The position numbers and the translations under genes were made by a program. The notes under the pieces were generated by a model that saw only the letters and a program-made list of their open reading frames with translations, made no database searches and was not told the DNA's origin. Below, piece by piece: positions 10,746 to 23,115 of a DNA stretch of 64,000 nucleotides (position 1 is the first letter of the stretch; each line of letters begins with the position of its first letter). The DNA comes from Centropus unirufus (taxonomy: Eukaryota; Chordata; Aves; Cuculiformes; Centropidae): positions 1,028,688 to 1,092,687 of the forward strand of contig VYZI01000169.1 in NCBI GenBank assembly GCA_013397695.1, given 5' to 3'.

Positions 10746-13700
10746 ACAGGAGTGTAGACTCTGCACATCACAAAGATGCTGATTTTTGTCATGTGCTGTC
10801 AGGTATCCCAGGGTATCGCCTAAAATCCTTGGTTAAATTCTGGCCTATCTCACATTCCCTACAATTAGTGAGAGTCATTTCTTGCCCTGAGGGGTTTCTG
10901 ATGGTTGAGCAGGGTTGAGCAGTCATCTGTGTCTCCAAGTGCCCATCTGGTTGCCCTCTACCCAAGCTGAGGTGCCATCATTGCAGAAAGAAGATCTGAG
11001 CAGCTTAAAGCCACCAAACCTAAGCTCTTGGTGCTTTCCCGTGTGGAAAGCTGTCTCTTCTGCTGAAAAGGTTCTCCAACTCCTGGAAAAGAAGCATTGG
11101 CTACAGTAACTACTGAAGAGTGTGGAAAGGGGAAATGTACTACACTTAATGAGCCTCGACGAACACCCTGGGACTGACTCAGCAGTGCTGGTGACAGTTC
11201 TTTTTTGATTCGGAAAGTCGAATATCTCACTTCAATGCTGATAAGCAGAGCACAGTGAAGGAGCTGATTTCCCTCTGCAGCAGCTGAACAAATTGAGTGG
11301 GTTTAAAAATGGAAAAGCTGGATCCCCTTGGAAAATTCAGTGGAAAAGGATGTTTTGCCCAGGCCTCGAGATTCACCGGAGCAGTTTCTTCTGTGTGGGA
11401 GCTTCTCCCTGCTTCAGTGCAGTAGGGTTTTGTCCCATGGGCACGTGTTAGGACAGACAGGTTTCTTCACATTCTACTGTGTCTGCATAAGAACGGCCTT
11501 CAGGAAGAACGCTGAGACACCACAGACCAGATGGAAGGGCTTTGGTGTGGGAACTTTGATCACCTGCTCTCCCAGGTTCTGGCTGGCTTCCCCATTTGCT
11601 GGTGTTTCAGTCCTTAGGATGTCCTTGCACAGGAGTTAGAGGCAGTTTATGACTTGTGCTTTGGGAATCAGCATTTGTGTAAATGGGTTTTTCTCAATAA
11701 TCAGGAAATTTGGAGTCTGCTGGGACTTCTGGGTGGAAAGACTTTAGATACTCATTTATCCTTATGAAGCAACAAGGCAATGCGCCCACTACTTGTGTCC
11801 TAAGTAGGAATCGTTTATACTGTGGAAGGTTTTTGTTTCAGTTATTCTGTATAAGAGAAACAAACCAATGAGTTTGAAGCTCTCATCTCCCCCCAGACAC
11901 CCCCGATCGAGCATATTAATGGGCTGGGTTTGATTTCAGAAGATAGAGGACGGGTCTTTTCAACTGTGATGTAAGGCAGAAGTTCTGGCTCCTAAAAATG
12001 CAGCGTGGCTTCCAGATGCTGACGTGTGGTATTGGTCACCAGGAGCAAGAGACCCCGAGCAGAGGAGAGACCTCTTCCAAGCCCAGAGCAGTTCATGTGA
12101 GACTCCTGGGTCCCCTCCAGTCAGCCTGGGTGATGTTTCCTCTGGAGTTGCAATCGGATTAGATATTCATCTTCTCTTCCTGTTCCAAACTGTTGTTTTG
12201 TGTTGATGTGTCCTCTGAAACCGGTGCCAAGTTCCAGCGTGGTGGTGGGGAAGCCTCTGTCTGTGCTAGGGTTTTTAGGCTTTTGGAGCAATTTAACCCT
12301 TTGTCTCCCTTGAGGGATACATGGACCTGAATCTCTTAAAGGGCTTTGAAACCTGCAGTGCTGCAGCAGCTGAAAGGTCCGGCTGGGAGGCGGTGGCAGC
12401 TCCCAGCCTGCTTCCAGGCTGTTCCCCTCTGTGGGATGTGGCGTGGATATCTATACTCTCAATGCCTGCAGTAACCAAACTTGCTCCAGTGTGTGTGAGG
12501 CGATTCAAAGTGTGAAGCAATACAAATCTGCCTCACTGCTTTAGCTGCAGGGTGGATGAGGAGGAGGCTCTCCTGGCCTGGGGCAGACTCCACCCCGCAT
12601 CCATGCAGGAGCTCCAGTGTGGCAGGGGCTAGCACGGTCTCTCTGAGCAAGTTCAGGGGTGGTGATGCCTACCATTGCTTTTGCTAAAGAGACCGAGTGG
12701 AGCCTGCCCTTGGCTCCCTGGTTGTCCCTTTCAAAATGGGCCGCACCCTTCAATTTTTCCAGGTTCTTGGCTGACCTTTACACCCAAATAACTGTTCCAG
12801 CTCTTGTTTTGGCTCCTGTTTGAAGAGAGCATGGCTGGTACAGTGGTTAATGAGTGAGAAGCTCTGGGGAGGAATGATAACGCTGTGAGACTGAAAGACA
12901 AAGGGAGCAAAAGCACGCACCAGGGGTTGTCCTGGGTTGGACAACTGGTGTCTGAAAGGGACTGAGGGCACCCAGACTGCCTGCTTTGGCAGTGCACGCG
13001 TTCTCAGTTCGTGGAGCCAACCCTATGGCAAACATTCTGAACACTGAGTGCTTGCTGGATGTTGGGTCAGTTATTCTTGAGGAGGTCAGTTCTATCAGCT
13101 GGGCAAACATCCTAAATCCAGCTCGGAAAGGATTAAGCACATGCCAGAGCTCCAGTCATTCAAACGCTTCTGCTACTTGGAGCCTTTGTGAACTGTTCTT
13201 CTGACTCTTCTCTTACACCACGAGTTTGGGCCCATCTGAACAAGTTGGGGACAAGTTTAGGAAGTGGTGAGAGAGGTAAAAATACAACTATTTGTTACCA
13301 GAAATGAATCTTAAGAGCTATAATGTGAAATTATTTAGCTTGTGTGCTTTTGATAGGTCATGATTATATATGTGAGGACTGGATATAAACCCAGGGCTAT
13401 AGGGTGGGGGAATGTAAGTGGCAAAAATGTTTCATAAGTGGCTATTGTTTTCCAAAAGTACCAGGTTTCTTGTGCTGTTCTGTTTTTGTTTAAATCCTTG
13501 GAGATACAATATACACATACACCAGGCTTGGTTATCCATATAGATTTCATTTATTTGTGTTTGCCTGCTCAGCACAAACTCATTACGTGCCAGTAAAGTC
13601 CTCTGTTGACACAAAAAAGACACTGGGGAAATATAATTTTTTTTTTTACCATAAAATCTTGTGTTCCTATGAAATATTTTTCATTGGTAAAAGAAAATAA

Positions 13701-16700
13701 AGAACCCTGAAACACTGGCATGCAGGAGTTCACAGGTTCACGTGTGCTGTGGCATAGAGGTCCATAGAGCCATGTAATGAGAAACCAAATATTGCTTAAG
13801 AATGTGATCACAGGGCTGGTGGCTCTATGGCTTGGGAGGCTTTTAAAGTCCTAGAGTGTGAAGGTGAATAACCCTAAAAAGCTGTGAAATGTATTTACCT
13901 TTAGAAACCCATTTTGTTTCTTCAAGCTCAAGCCCTTAGTTCATTAAAAGGGCACTGCTTATGCCTAAGGCAGGGAGGCAGAAGTCAAATGGGACTCAGA
14001 ATTTAAACTTGGTAAAGGACCCTTGTCTACAAAAGGATTTTGCAATAAACAAAACCTCGCAATGCAAACAAACATGCAAAACCCTCCCCTAAATCCCAAC
14101 CCTCTGCATGGAAGAGATGGCAGCTTCTGCTGTAGCTGTAATCAGAACATTTCAATTCCAAATGGGATGCAGCCTCTGTCACTGTTGCTTGGGGAGTCCC
14201 AGTGTGGGTCTGTTCTAGAGGGAAAAAGAAGTCTGTGCTCGTGTTAGCTCTGGTGTCAGTATGTACCATGCTGGTTGTGGATAAAGCTGCTTTACTCCCT
14301 TTATCCTGGCCTCAGAAAGACTGGACAGCTCTTGCTCCTGCATGATTGTGTGAAGAAATGACCATGGAGAAACATGTGAGTGAGTTTCACACGGAAACCA
14401 GAGCCAGGGGCGGTTTCTTCTCTGGCGGGTGTGGGATTTGGGGCCAGCTTTGAAGAAATCCTGTGTTCTGCACGTGAGCATAAGTCACAACAGGAAGCAT
14501 TTTGTCAGGAGACAGAGGCGCTTTTTCCACTGGAGTAAATGAAAGCATAAATTGAGGCAGCCGCGAGGTGCAGCTGTGTGCTAAGTAACACCTCAGAAAG
14601 GCTCGGAGATCCGATTCCTTCTGTCCAGGCAGGATTTCCCAGGTGAGGCCATTGCCTCCTGTCCTCTTGCTTAGCACCACTGAGGACTGCCTGGTTGCGG
14701 CCCCTCTCTCCACCTCTCAGGCAGGTGAAGAGTGGCCGTACAGTGTCGTCTCATCCTTGTCTTCCTCAAGCTGAGCAAGCCCTCGGCTTGCCCTTGTCAG
14801 GCCCAGCCCCCTCAGTGTCCTTCCCACAGAATCTTCCATCAGTCTGTTGATGTCCAAACAGATCGCATCACATTCTGTAGGGTCCAAATCTGGCCGCAGT
14901 GTTGGAGTTTCAGCCTCGTAAGTGCTGAGCAGGGGGAATAATGGCAATTCTTTTCTGCTTGTTGCCATCCTCTCGATGTGTGCTTGGATGGTTTTGTTTC
15001 CTCGTGCCACAGCCACTATAAAGCCGTGCTGCTTCTGCTCCATTACTATCTCAGCTGGATTGTGGAGTCTGTGCTTGAAAGTGCTTTTGTTCTGCAGATT
15101 GAAGCGCTCTGATGTCACAGGCGTGGGGTGAGTCAGAGAGCTCCTGGTACCCAGGGAGCTCAGCATGATTATAGTTTGCTGCGAGGGAGGGGAGTCCCTT
15201 AACCTTGGTGGGAGTTAAACAAACACACCAGGGTGAGAGCAGCCCAGATGCCAGCAGAGCTGTACGGACTGGAGCATTGACTTCTGCAAGCTCTGCATGA
15301 GACCTGGAGAAAATGCCACGCAGAAGCCTTTTTTATGCTTGAACATCCTTTCCTAACTCACCCCAAAGCCAGAACTAATGCTGTCCTTGCATCATTTATG
15401 AAAGGAACCCCTAACAGGGAGTTCAGGTTCTGGCAGCAAACAAACATTGTTTCAGTTCCAGTCGCCTGTTTGAGTGGGAACCAGGTATTGTGACTCGGAT
15501 GGGAGTACCTGAGCACTGAGGAGGACGTGAGAGGTATTTGATGACCGATGCCCAAAGTTCATGACCCCTTTCCCCTGGTGGGTGGGGAGTATCCACACGT
15601 AATATAGTGCACAGACTGTTCTGGAGCAGAGCATGCTACTCACAGCTAAATTTACAGAGAAGGGTGCTGCCTGCCAAAATTACATAAATTCTGCCGGTTT
15701 CCTATAGACTAAACCTCATATTCACGCGGTGTGATTACCTCATGCTCACCTCTGCACCTGGGGACTATGCAAGGCCAACAAACAGACAGGCTGAGCCAGA
15801 GGAGAGCTTCCTGGCTCCCCAAATCACTTTGCTTGTTCACTGAAAGGGCGTACGCAGGGTGCATGAGTTCAGGGTGGGGGCACACGTGGCCGTTTGGAGG
15901 TGTGTGATGGGGAGCAGTTGGCCTCCCCAGCCCTGCCCAGACTGAGGCGTCCTGTACCAGGTGGTTCTGAGCAAAGGGGGCAGAGCCCTTGTCTGTGTCC
16001 CAGCTTCTCCAGGACAAACACAGGCAGCGGAAAGCTCCTGTTTTGCTAACGGGCCTCTGCGCTGCTGTGGCAGCTCTGTTTCCTGCTCACATCTCCACCT
16101 GCACACAGGGAGCCCTGTTCGTAGTGGCAGGCAGGCAGGAGGTTTTCCTTGGTGCAGGGCGGCAGGTGCTGGTGGAGAACAATGACCGAGTCAAGCAGAC
16201 CTTGTTAGTCACAAGAAGTGCCTTTTCAGCCCAAATGGGGCTTTCCGCAGTAATTTTTTTTGTTTGTGTTAAAATTTAGTTTTGTAAGTGAAAGCTTGAT
16301 AGTTTTTCTTGAAGTTATTTTGATACAAAAGGAAAAACAAGAACCCGTTTTCCTTCCTTTCAATAAAACATTGTCTTCTTAGGCTGTCCTGAGAGCTTAA
16401 AGGCAAAGGCATGAGTACTCTTTGTATGGAACAGAAGGATGATCTGTAATAAGGACCACTGTGTTTTCATTCTTAGCTGTTCCATTAGTGCAAGGTACTT
16501 GGAACTGAGCATTGTCAGAGGCAGTGGGAAATCAGGCTGGGCTGTCTCTGAAACAACACAATTCCCTGCATGCATCCATAGGGCCCTAAATCCAGGTGCC
16601 AGGTTTCTCCTGAACTTTGCAGCTTGCCCAGCCACTCTGGTGGTGGCTGGAGGATGTGTGTTCTCTTCACCATCCTGACCCTGCTTCTTTAATGCCCTGC

Positions 16701-17095
16701 ATGTTTGGAAACTCATTTCCCAAGGAAAAACTGTTCATGATCCTGTTTGTTTTCCTATCTGACTCCCTCCCTCTTAAATGCTGACGCTGTTCATCAAAGA
16801 GGGCTTAACTCTTTCCCTGTTGTGTGATACAAAGAAGCTGCACTGATGTGGAACATCATAAATATTTTGGCTGTGACGTGGTCTCACACCTTGTGAGACA
16901 CCTGAGAATCCACATCTAAGTGAGGCAATGTAATGTCTCAACCACAAGCTGTGTCATAAAGCAAAATCCATTCAAGCTTCCTTAATTCCAGTGTTCATGA
17001 ACTACTGGTTTGACTTTCCCTTGTCTGCCTTCCCGGTTATTGCTCCTAAAAGTCTTTGCCACACCCTCCTCCTCTATATGCTTTTTAGTCCTTCC
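10746..17095. other. Long single-copy stretch, no gene seen
   Basis: About 6.3 kb without a recognisable interspersed repeat. Texture alternates between GC-richer parts (12000-13100, 14380-16150) and A/T-rich parts (13260-13700, 16240-16370). Reading frames up to 149 codons exist (minus strand 14717-15166), but opposing frames overlap them and none resembles a known protein. Small items: a two-unit GGTTGAGCA repeat at 10903-10920 and a 10-base T run near 13637. CATAAATATTTTGGC near 16857 is an A/T-rich island. No RNA gene is seen. Confidence 0.5.
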
Positions 17096-17345
17096 TGGAA
17101 GTCTAAGTCATTAATTAGATCACTTAATGGGAGCATCAGGATAGTTGGAGGATGTAATAAGTGATCCTATTACTGTGACCGCTGTCCTGCCTTCCCCAGT
17201 TCCCACCCACCCCTTTCATTTTGGCTCCTCGGGCCTGTTGGATCCTGTCTCCATGGGAGATTACCATTTCAAGGCAGAGCCTGTGCCATTGTCTTCCAAG
17301 CACCACGCAGGACTGCAAGGGGAGCTCAAGCACAATACTATTAAT
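17096..17345. promoter_or_regulatory. Weak candidate regulatory block
   Basis: Contains GTCATTAATTAGATCACTTAATGG (homeodomain-type TAAT cores in close order) and CTATTACTGTGACC, with ACTATTAATAATAATG at the right edge. It is repeat-free and immediately precedes a CR1 copy. The support is motif texture only. Confidence 0.2.
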
Positions 17346-17526
17346 AATAATGTGGTAGAGGGTGGAATTTGGCTGCCAGATCCTTTTTGTGTGGAGGGCC
17401 TTTGTGCTGAAATGTTGCTGTGCTTCAGCATATACTTTCCCTTGCAAAACAGGGAGCAGATCGACTTCTCAGGTTTGAACATTCCTGATCCTGAAAGTAT
17501 TTTTGAGTCAATGTAGCTCGGAAGTC

Positions 17527-17812
17527 AGAAAATCATGGAATTCTTCGGGTTGTATGAGATGCACAGCCCATCCAGTTCCACCTCCCTGCCACATGCAGGG
17601 ACACCTCCCACTGGATCAGGGGCTCCAAGCCCCATCCAACCTGGCCTTGAACACCTCCAGGGATGGGGCAGCCACCACCCTCCCAGCAAAACATTTCTTC
17701 CCAAAATCTCATCCCAGTCTCCCCTCTCAGCTTCCCCCTCATCCTATCCCTGCACTTCTTGATCAAGAGCCCCTCCCTGGTTTTCCTGGAACCCCCTTCA
17801 GTGCTGGGATCT
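17527..17812 (-). mobile_element. CR1 LINE 3' fragment, about 285 bases
   Basis: The plus strand reads the complement of CR1 from its 3' end: AAAATCATGGAATTCTTCGG, GCCACATGCAGGGACACC, GGGGCTCCAAGCCCCATCC, AACCTGGCCTTGAACACC, CCAGGGATGGGGCAGCC, then the region ending CCCCTCCCTGGTTTTCC. The order matches the last 290 bases of CR1 without large internal gaps. The element is truncated at its 5' end near 17812, as usual for CR1. The predicted proteins over this interval are translations of the repeat and are not genes. Confidence 0.93.
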
Positions 17813-18235
17813 CATTGGACGTGAGCTCCTCTCTCCGTGGCAAGTACGTGTGTCCCTTTCTGGGTCTGCCTCTCGGATAACTTGCACCAGTTTGGGATGT
17901 GCAGCAGTGCTGGAAGCCCTGGCCCAGGGACTGCTGAGCGATGGGTGATCTGCTAAGATGCAGAACAAATGCATCTTCTTGCCAACAAAGTGCTTGAAGA
18001 GAAGTGACAGTGAGGGACGTGGGGTGAGACAAAGGTGCAGAGCGGGGTGCGTGTGCCACTGCTCCTCAAGCCTTGCCTGCCCTGGGAAGCAAGACTTTTT
18101 TTACCCAGTTGAGTTAATGAGCCCAATCAAACAGGGATTGTGCAACGTACGGGCTTTCTTCTCCAAGAATGGAACTGTGTGTGTTACCTTGGTTAGCAGC
18201 TTTCCTTTAGTCACCTGCCAAACGCTTGACTTAGT
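17813..18235. other. Non-coding DNA, nothing assignable
   Basis: Unique sequence between a CR1 copy and the A/T-rich block that follows. No repeat or exon is seen. Confidence 0.45.
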
Positions 18236-19330
18236 TTATATCCTGACTTGATAAAGAGATGACATCATTAATACGATAATAACAAATCATTTCTATGTAA
18301 ATCAGCGGGCCTTCTACATGGATCATTTGAATGACTGCCCTCCAGCTCTCTTTTTCTTCCCATCCTGTAATACCTGTTGATTCATTTATTTCTGATTGTT
18401 TGGGATTTGATAAAGGCAACAAAAAGGGCAGAACCCTTCCGAGGCTTCAGTATCCAAGCAAATCAATTGCTGTATTGCCTTTTATCAGCTTCTTGCAGCT
18501 TTGTTTAATGTTTATCATTTAAATGTTGTTTATTTCCCCTGCATTTTTGAGGTCTGAAATACAAAGTATGCTTTTATTGTTGTTACCATTTGAAAATACC
18601 CAAAAATATTTTAGGTTTCCCATAGAAAAGCAACATATCTTATGGTATAAATCATCTCTACATGAAAATATAAGGTCAGCAGCATCGTCTTAAGTCAGAT
18701 GAAGTTTGGCTTGAGCCAGTACATCTACTGGGGAGTTTCCTGTCACCTGGGACTGGAACGGAGTCCTTTTACCTCTTTCCCTGCTGATGCCTGTAAGTCA
18801 CTGTCTGGCTCTCATAATTAAATTAACTTTTTAGCACTTCCCGGCTAAGCAAGGATGATTATTTTACCCTGACAAAGGAGTGTTAAAAAGACTCTTAATT
18901 AAACTATGCCTTTAAAGCATTTCCCTTAATGCACCACGGACGATTAGTGTGTTAATGTATATCACATGCATTGCATATAAGTACCTTTAGAGAAAGAGCA
19001 TTAAAACTTATGCTTTGGAAAAGGCCTTTGTGTGCATCTCCGCTCATGGCAGCACTTTATGTCAACTCACTTCTCTGAGTCAGAAACTTAAATGGAGTCA
19101 TTAATATCCTTTTGTGCCTGAAAGCCAAAGCTCTGCAATTAACAGCATCGTGCAGGTGATAATTAAGCCTGTTCTATATCATGTATCTCGCAGCTGATAA
19201 TGGGGACAGGCTGAGCTGCCTGCTCAGAGCTGATATCGTAGGGAAGGACAGCGAGGAAGCTAAAAGAAGATGATGTAGCCCTGCAGGAATGCAGCCATCT
19301 GAAAACTACCTATGATAGATGGGGAAAAAA
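18236..19330. promoter_or_regulatory. Largest candidate conserved non-coding block (about 1.1 kb)
   Basis: The block is repeat-free, strongly A/T-rich and dense in TAAT cores: CATTAATACGATAATAAC, CTCATAATTAAATTAAC (18811-18827), the palindrome TTAATTAA (18895-18902), CTGCAATTAACAGC and GTGATAATTAAGCC. Between them are FOX-like TGTTTATTT and TGTTTATCA words, ACATGCATTGCATAT (half-octamer type) and CTGATAATGGGGAC. No frame stays open. Such clusters of homeodomain, FOX and POU words in single-copy DNA are typical of enhancers near developmental transcription factor genes. That assignment is inference from texture. Confidence 0.4.
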
Positions 19331-22300
19331 TGCTTCATTCTTCCATAACCAGGGCTCTCCAACGGTTCCCTGTGATCAGCATAACACATGTCAAAAACTG
19401 AGTTTACGTGGACCAAGACTTGGCAGGTTTTGCTGCGAAGGCATCAGCCATGTAGTGATGGGAAGAGCTGGCGAGGTGCTCGGGCTGCGGAGACAGCCCA
19501 CACTTAGGTGATAATTTATGGCTACCTGTAATCTCCTCTAAATGGAAACCATTCATATTCTCACTGGGGAAGCTAGAAGTGACCAGACAATGTGAGTTCA
19601 GCCAAACCAAGGCTTCATATAACTTTACAGAAGACAAATGCTCTCTGGTACTGACATTAAGGGTGCTGTGGGCTCTTAGAAAGCGGTCGCTTTTAGGTTT
19701 CATTTATTTTAGTGTTGTTTGCTTGTGTAATTTCAGAAACTGGCAGTTTATAAGAGCTGAAATAGTTTTAGCTCTTGGACTTGGATTTTGTTTATTTAAA
19801 GCATGAAAAAGACTGCGGAGCAGCCCAAGTCAGTGCAGTGCCGTGCAGTGAGGAGTTTGTGCTCCTGATGGATCATTCCCAATGCGTGTGATCCCAAGAT
19901 TGTTACTCACTGACGCAATCATCTGTCGTGGCAGGGTTCGTGCAAACACTCTCCTTGCCCCACCCTGTGGTTTGGCTTCCCTTTGCCCTTCCCTGGTGCA
20001 CGGCTCCCTCCGCTCTGGGAGGCAGAGCGGGTGTTGGCAGGGTGGGTATGGTCCACATCCACCAGGCTGGGGATGCTTTTCCCCCCGCTCAGTGTGGAGC
20101 TGGGGCCAGACAGAGCTGGCGTGGGCAGGGGCAGCGAATCTTGGGACGATCTCGTGCTTTGGGATTAAAGCTGGTAATCTGAAGTGAGAGCAGGGGTTAA
20201 TATCAATCCTTGTGATGCTGGGACTGTGCCACCTTGCTTGTGTGAAGTCTTCCAGGAACAGGTCTGAGGCCTTCTGCAAGATCAGATAACATTCCTGAGG
20301 AGCGGGCTGCTGGAGAGGAGTAAGAGAGTTCTCAGGTCCTCAGAGCCCGCCTTCAAGGATTAGGAATGCCCATAGCTGGTGGTGTAAGGAATGAGAATGC
20401 TGTTGTCTGCCCGTAGTCACACACTGAAGTTACCAGATCCAGGCCAAGAATCTTGGTTTGGATCTCAAACCTGATTTTTTCGTGTGCTGAGACCAAAGAT
20501 ACCACAGGTGATTCTCTTAGTCCTGTGGGTGCTGCTGCCTAAGTGTGGTCTGAGCTGTTCTCTCTCTGCCTGTCAGTCTGTGTGTCCTGCTTATCTTTGC
20601 ACACACCCATAGTTAGACATTATTATTTCTGACTGTTCCTCATTGTCCTTCTGAGGGGAGCGCAGTCCTGCAAGGGGACAGGGACTTTCTATACAGAGAT
20701 AGAGCCTTTAGACATCACTGGAACTCAGGCCACTGGTTCCATTAAGTTTAACCAGTGAGGAAAATTCTACTCGTTTCACATTTCTTTGTGCTTTATTGGC
20801 TTCTCTTTTGCGGACCAGCAGGTTCAAGTCTTCTCTCTTTCTTTTTTGGTTTAGATTTTATTTTTTTCATAACTGTTAAGCAGTTCCACCTGGAGATGTG
20901 AAAACTTCCCAGGCTGTAAAGCTTATATCCTGCAAATCTCCCTGTCCAATATTAAAAACATCTAAAGGCCCCATTGAAATTTTGAACTATGTCTAGGAAT
21001 GAATACAGGGATTGGATTGGTTCAACAAAATAGTCTTTGCTCTTACAGGGCCAGCCCATGAATGAATCTCAATGCAGTGGAAGTATGAAAAATACCTTTT
21101 ACCAGGTAGTGGGATGAGACAACTCCTTTAAAATTGCTAGGAGAGTTAAAGCCATGTGAAAAAGAGCTTAAAAGCAGAAGGGACAGTGGCAGCTGCCACT
21201 GCCTTCGGTTGATTGTGGGAGCCCTTCTCTCCCACCCATGACCTTTGAAAGATGCTTTTCCCTGCAAAGGGGCAGCATCTGTTTCTCATCTAAGTTAATG
21301 CTTAACCTAAGATCCACAGTAGAAACACCTGATCAACAATGGGATCGAGGCAAAGGTTGGGAAGATTGGTTTCTGCATTCATAGGGGAAGCAAGGTGATA
21401 CCTTCAAATCAAGTAGAAGAATGTTGATCTCGAGTTGAAAAATATTGTATGAGCAGTGGGATTGTTTGCGTGTATGTGCCAATCTGTGTAATTAGTGTCT
21501 CTAATAGGCTTTGTGTTTGGAAACACAGGCCTTTGCATTATCCATGTCTTTGTTGTATTTATTTCAGATGCTCAAGAGCATAGCCGGGTGACATTGAGTT
21601 TAGCACTTTTTTGTTATTAACTGGTGGAAATACGTTCTAGTTAGACTTGACAACTCCTTTGTGCTGTCTCTGCCATCATCCTGTCCATTCTGGGGGCTGC
21701 TCCAGGGCTCTTCTTTAAGCTAACAATGGAAATCTAAAGCAACGAGCTCTCTGAAGCCAACTAGAGAATATCCCAGCCCATGCAGCAGGCTTATGTATCT
21801 GCTTGGTGAGCAGTGGAAAGCAAGGCCTGAGGAGCATTGTCAGAGGGTGAAAAAGAGCATGGGAATGTACAGTTCTGTTATTCAAACACCACCGTGTCTT
21901 GTCTTAAGTGTAGACAGCAGTACACGGCGTCCTGTGGTCCTTCATGCCTTAAAGGAAAACCTTATAACTTGTTTTCCTTCTTGTTACCATAACACTTTGT
22001 ATCTTAGCAATAAAGATGAGGTAAATTTAGCGTTATCACAAGAAATTTGTGCTCCAGAGATTTACTGCTTCACTCCCGCAGTACTTTTAAACCCCACATC
22101 AGTGCTAGGACAGCAGTTCCTGGCCTATGTTAAGACCAATTTACCTCATTTCCTCTGCTTCGGTGAGGTGAGATTGAGGAGGTTAGAAAAATAACAAACG
22201 TAAAGACTGGCAGAAAGCTATTAGGGCCCTCCCTGTGTGCCCCTCCCTGAGCCACCCTGCAGAACAAGCCCGAAGGGTTTGCCTCAGGGAAGGTGAGGGG

Positions 22301-22595
22301 CATCGTTCTCATCAGGACCCTGTTTACATCTATGCTTGTCACTGTTGTCACATCTCATCTGGGTGTCTTTAACACAAAATAAAATCCTGCTGCTGTTTTA
22401 AGGACCAAAAACCAGTGGAAAATGCACTCATCTGTGTCCCTCGCTTGTGCCAAAGAATTTTTCATTCCCACCTCAGCTTTAGTTTGAAATGTGTTAAATA
22501 AAAATCTCCAGGAGAGTATTGAGAACAGATAGACCTGGGCTGGTCACCTCCCTGCCTGGCATCGCCACGCACCCCATCTCTAATTACTAAAGAAA
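19331..22595. other. Single-copy non-coding DNA, nothing assignable
   Basis: A 3.3 kb stretch without recognised repeats. A GC-richer stretch lies at 19800-20280, with a 149-codon minus-strand frame (19830-20279) opposed by three plus-strand frames, so coding is not supported. A 133-codon frame at 21793-22194 (+) gives a peptide without recognisable domains. The CAGTGCAGTGCCGTGCAGTG word near 19834 is a short local repeat. Several AATAAA words lie at 22375-22505 without linked exons. Confidence 0.5.
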
Positions 22596-23115
22596 TAGTG
22601 AGTTACTGAGTTAAAATGCACAGCGACTGTGACCTCAATCATTTCCATTCTGGATACTGGCCTGAAATGAAGAAGGCTTTTCATTAGCGTGGCATAGATT
22701 TAGTGTCGTGGGACATGGAGTTGGTGCTTGGGAGGAAGTGTGGTCAATGGGCCATTAAGTTTTGAAACAGGAGGCAGGCATCTTCTGATCTCAGTGCTGT
22801 TGACAATAAATATTGGGGAATAGCTTAATATAGATTCCTGATGGCCGTGCCAGAGTCATTCAAGTCAACTCTTGAGTTGTAATACATTCACATAACGGAG
22901 GGATCATTTGCAGGTCTCGAAGGAAATCTTTCCTTTCAGGCCTGGAAGATGAGAAACCGAGTGGGAAATGTAATGCAGTGCATGGATTGAACGGCAATTG
23001 CTTGTGGTGGGGGCATTTGCTTTTCCCCTGTCGAAGAGAAAAGGTTAAAATTAGAAAATATTTCCTGGATTGTGGCAGTTTCCCATTGAAAACAAGTAAA
23101 CAAGCGGAGCTGCAG
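22596..23115. promoter_or_regulatory. Candidate conserved non-coding block
   Basis: Repeat-free. It contains CTCAATCATTTCC, TTTTCATTAGCG, GGGCCATTAAG, TTGACAATAAATATTGG (FOX/SOX-like), GTTGTAATACATTC, and a cluster at 22970-23005 with AATGCAGTGC, GGCAATTGCTT and GGGCATTTGC. The minus-strand frames over it (86 and 158 codons) differ in frame and have no recognisable domain. Confidence 0.3.

Noticed and set aside
14717..15166. 149-codon minus-strand frame
   Set aside because: Two plus-strand frames of 69 codons cover the same interval and the peptide matches nothing I recognise.
19834..19853. CAGTGCAGTGCCGTGCAGTG as a possible regulatory array
   Set aside because: It is a short chance-sized local repeat with no further copies.
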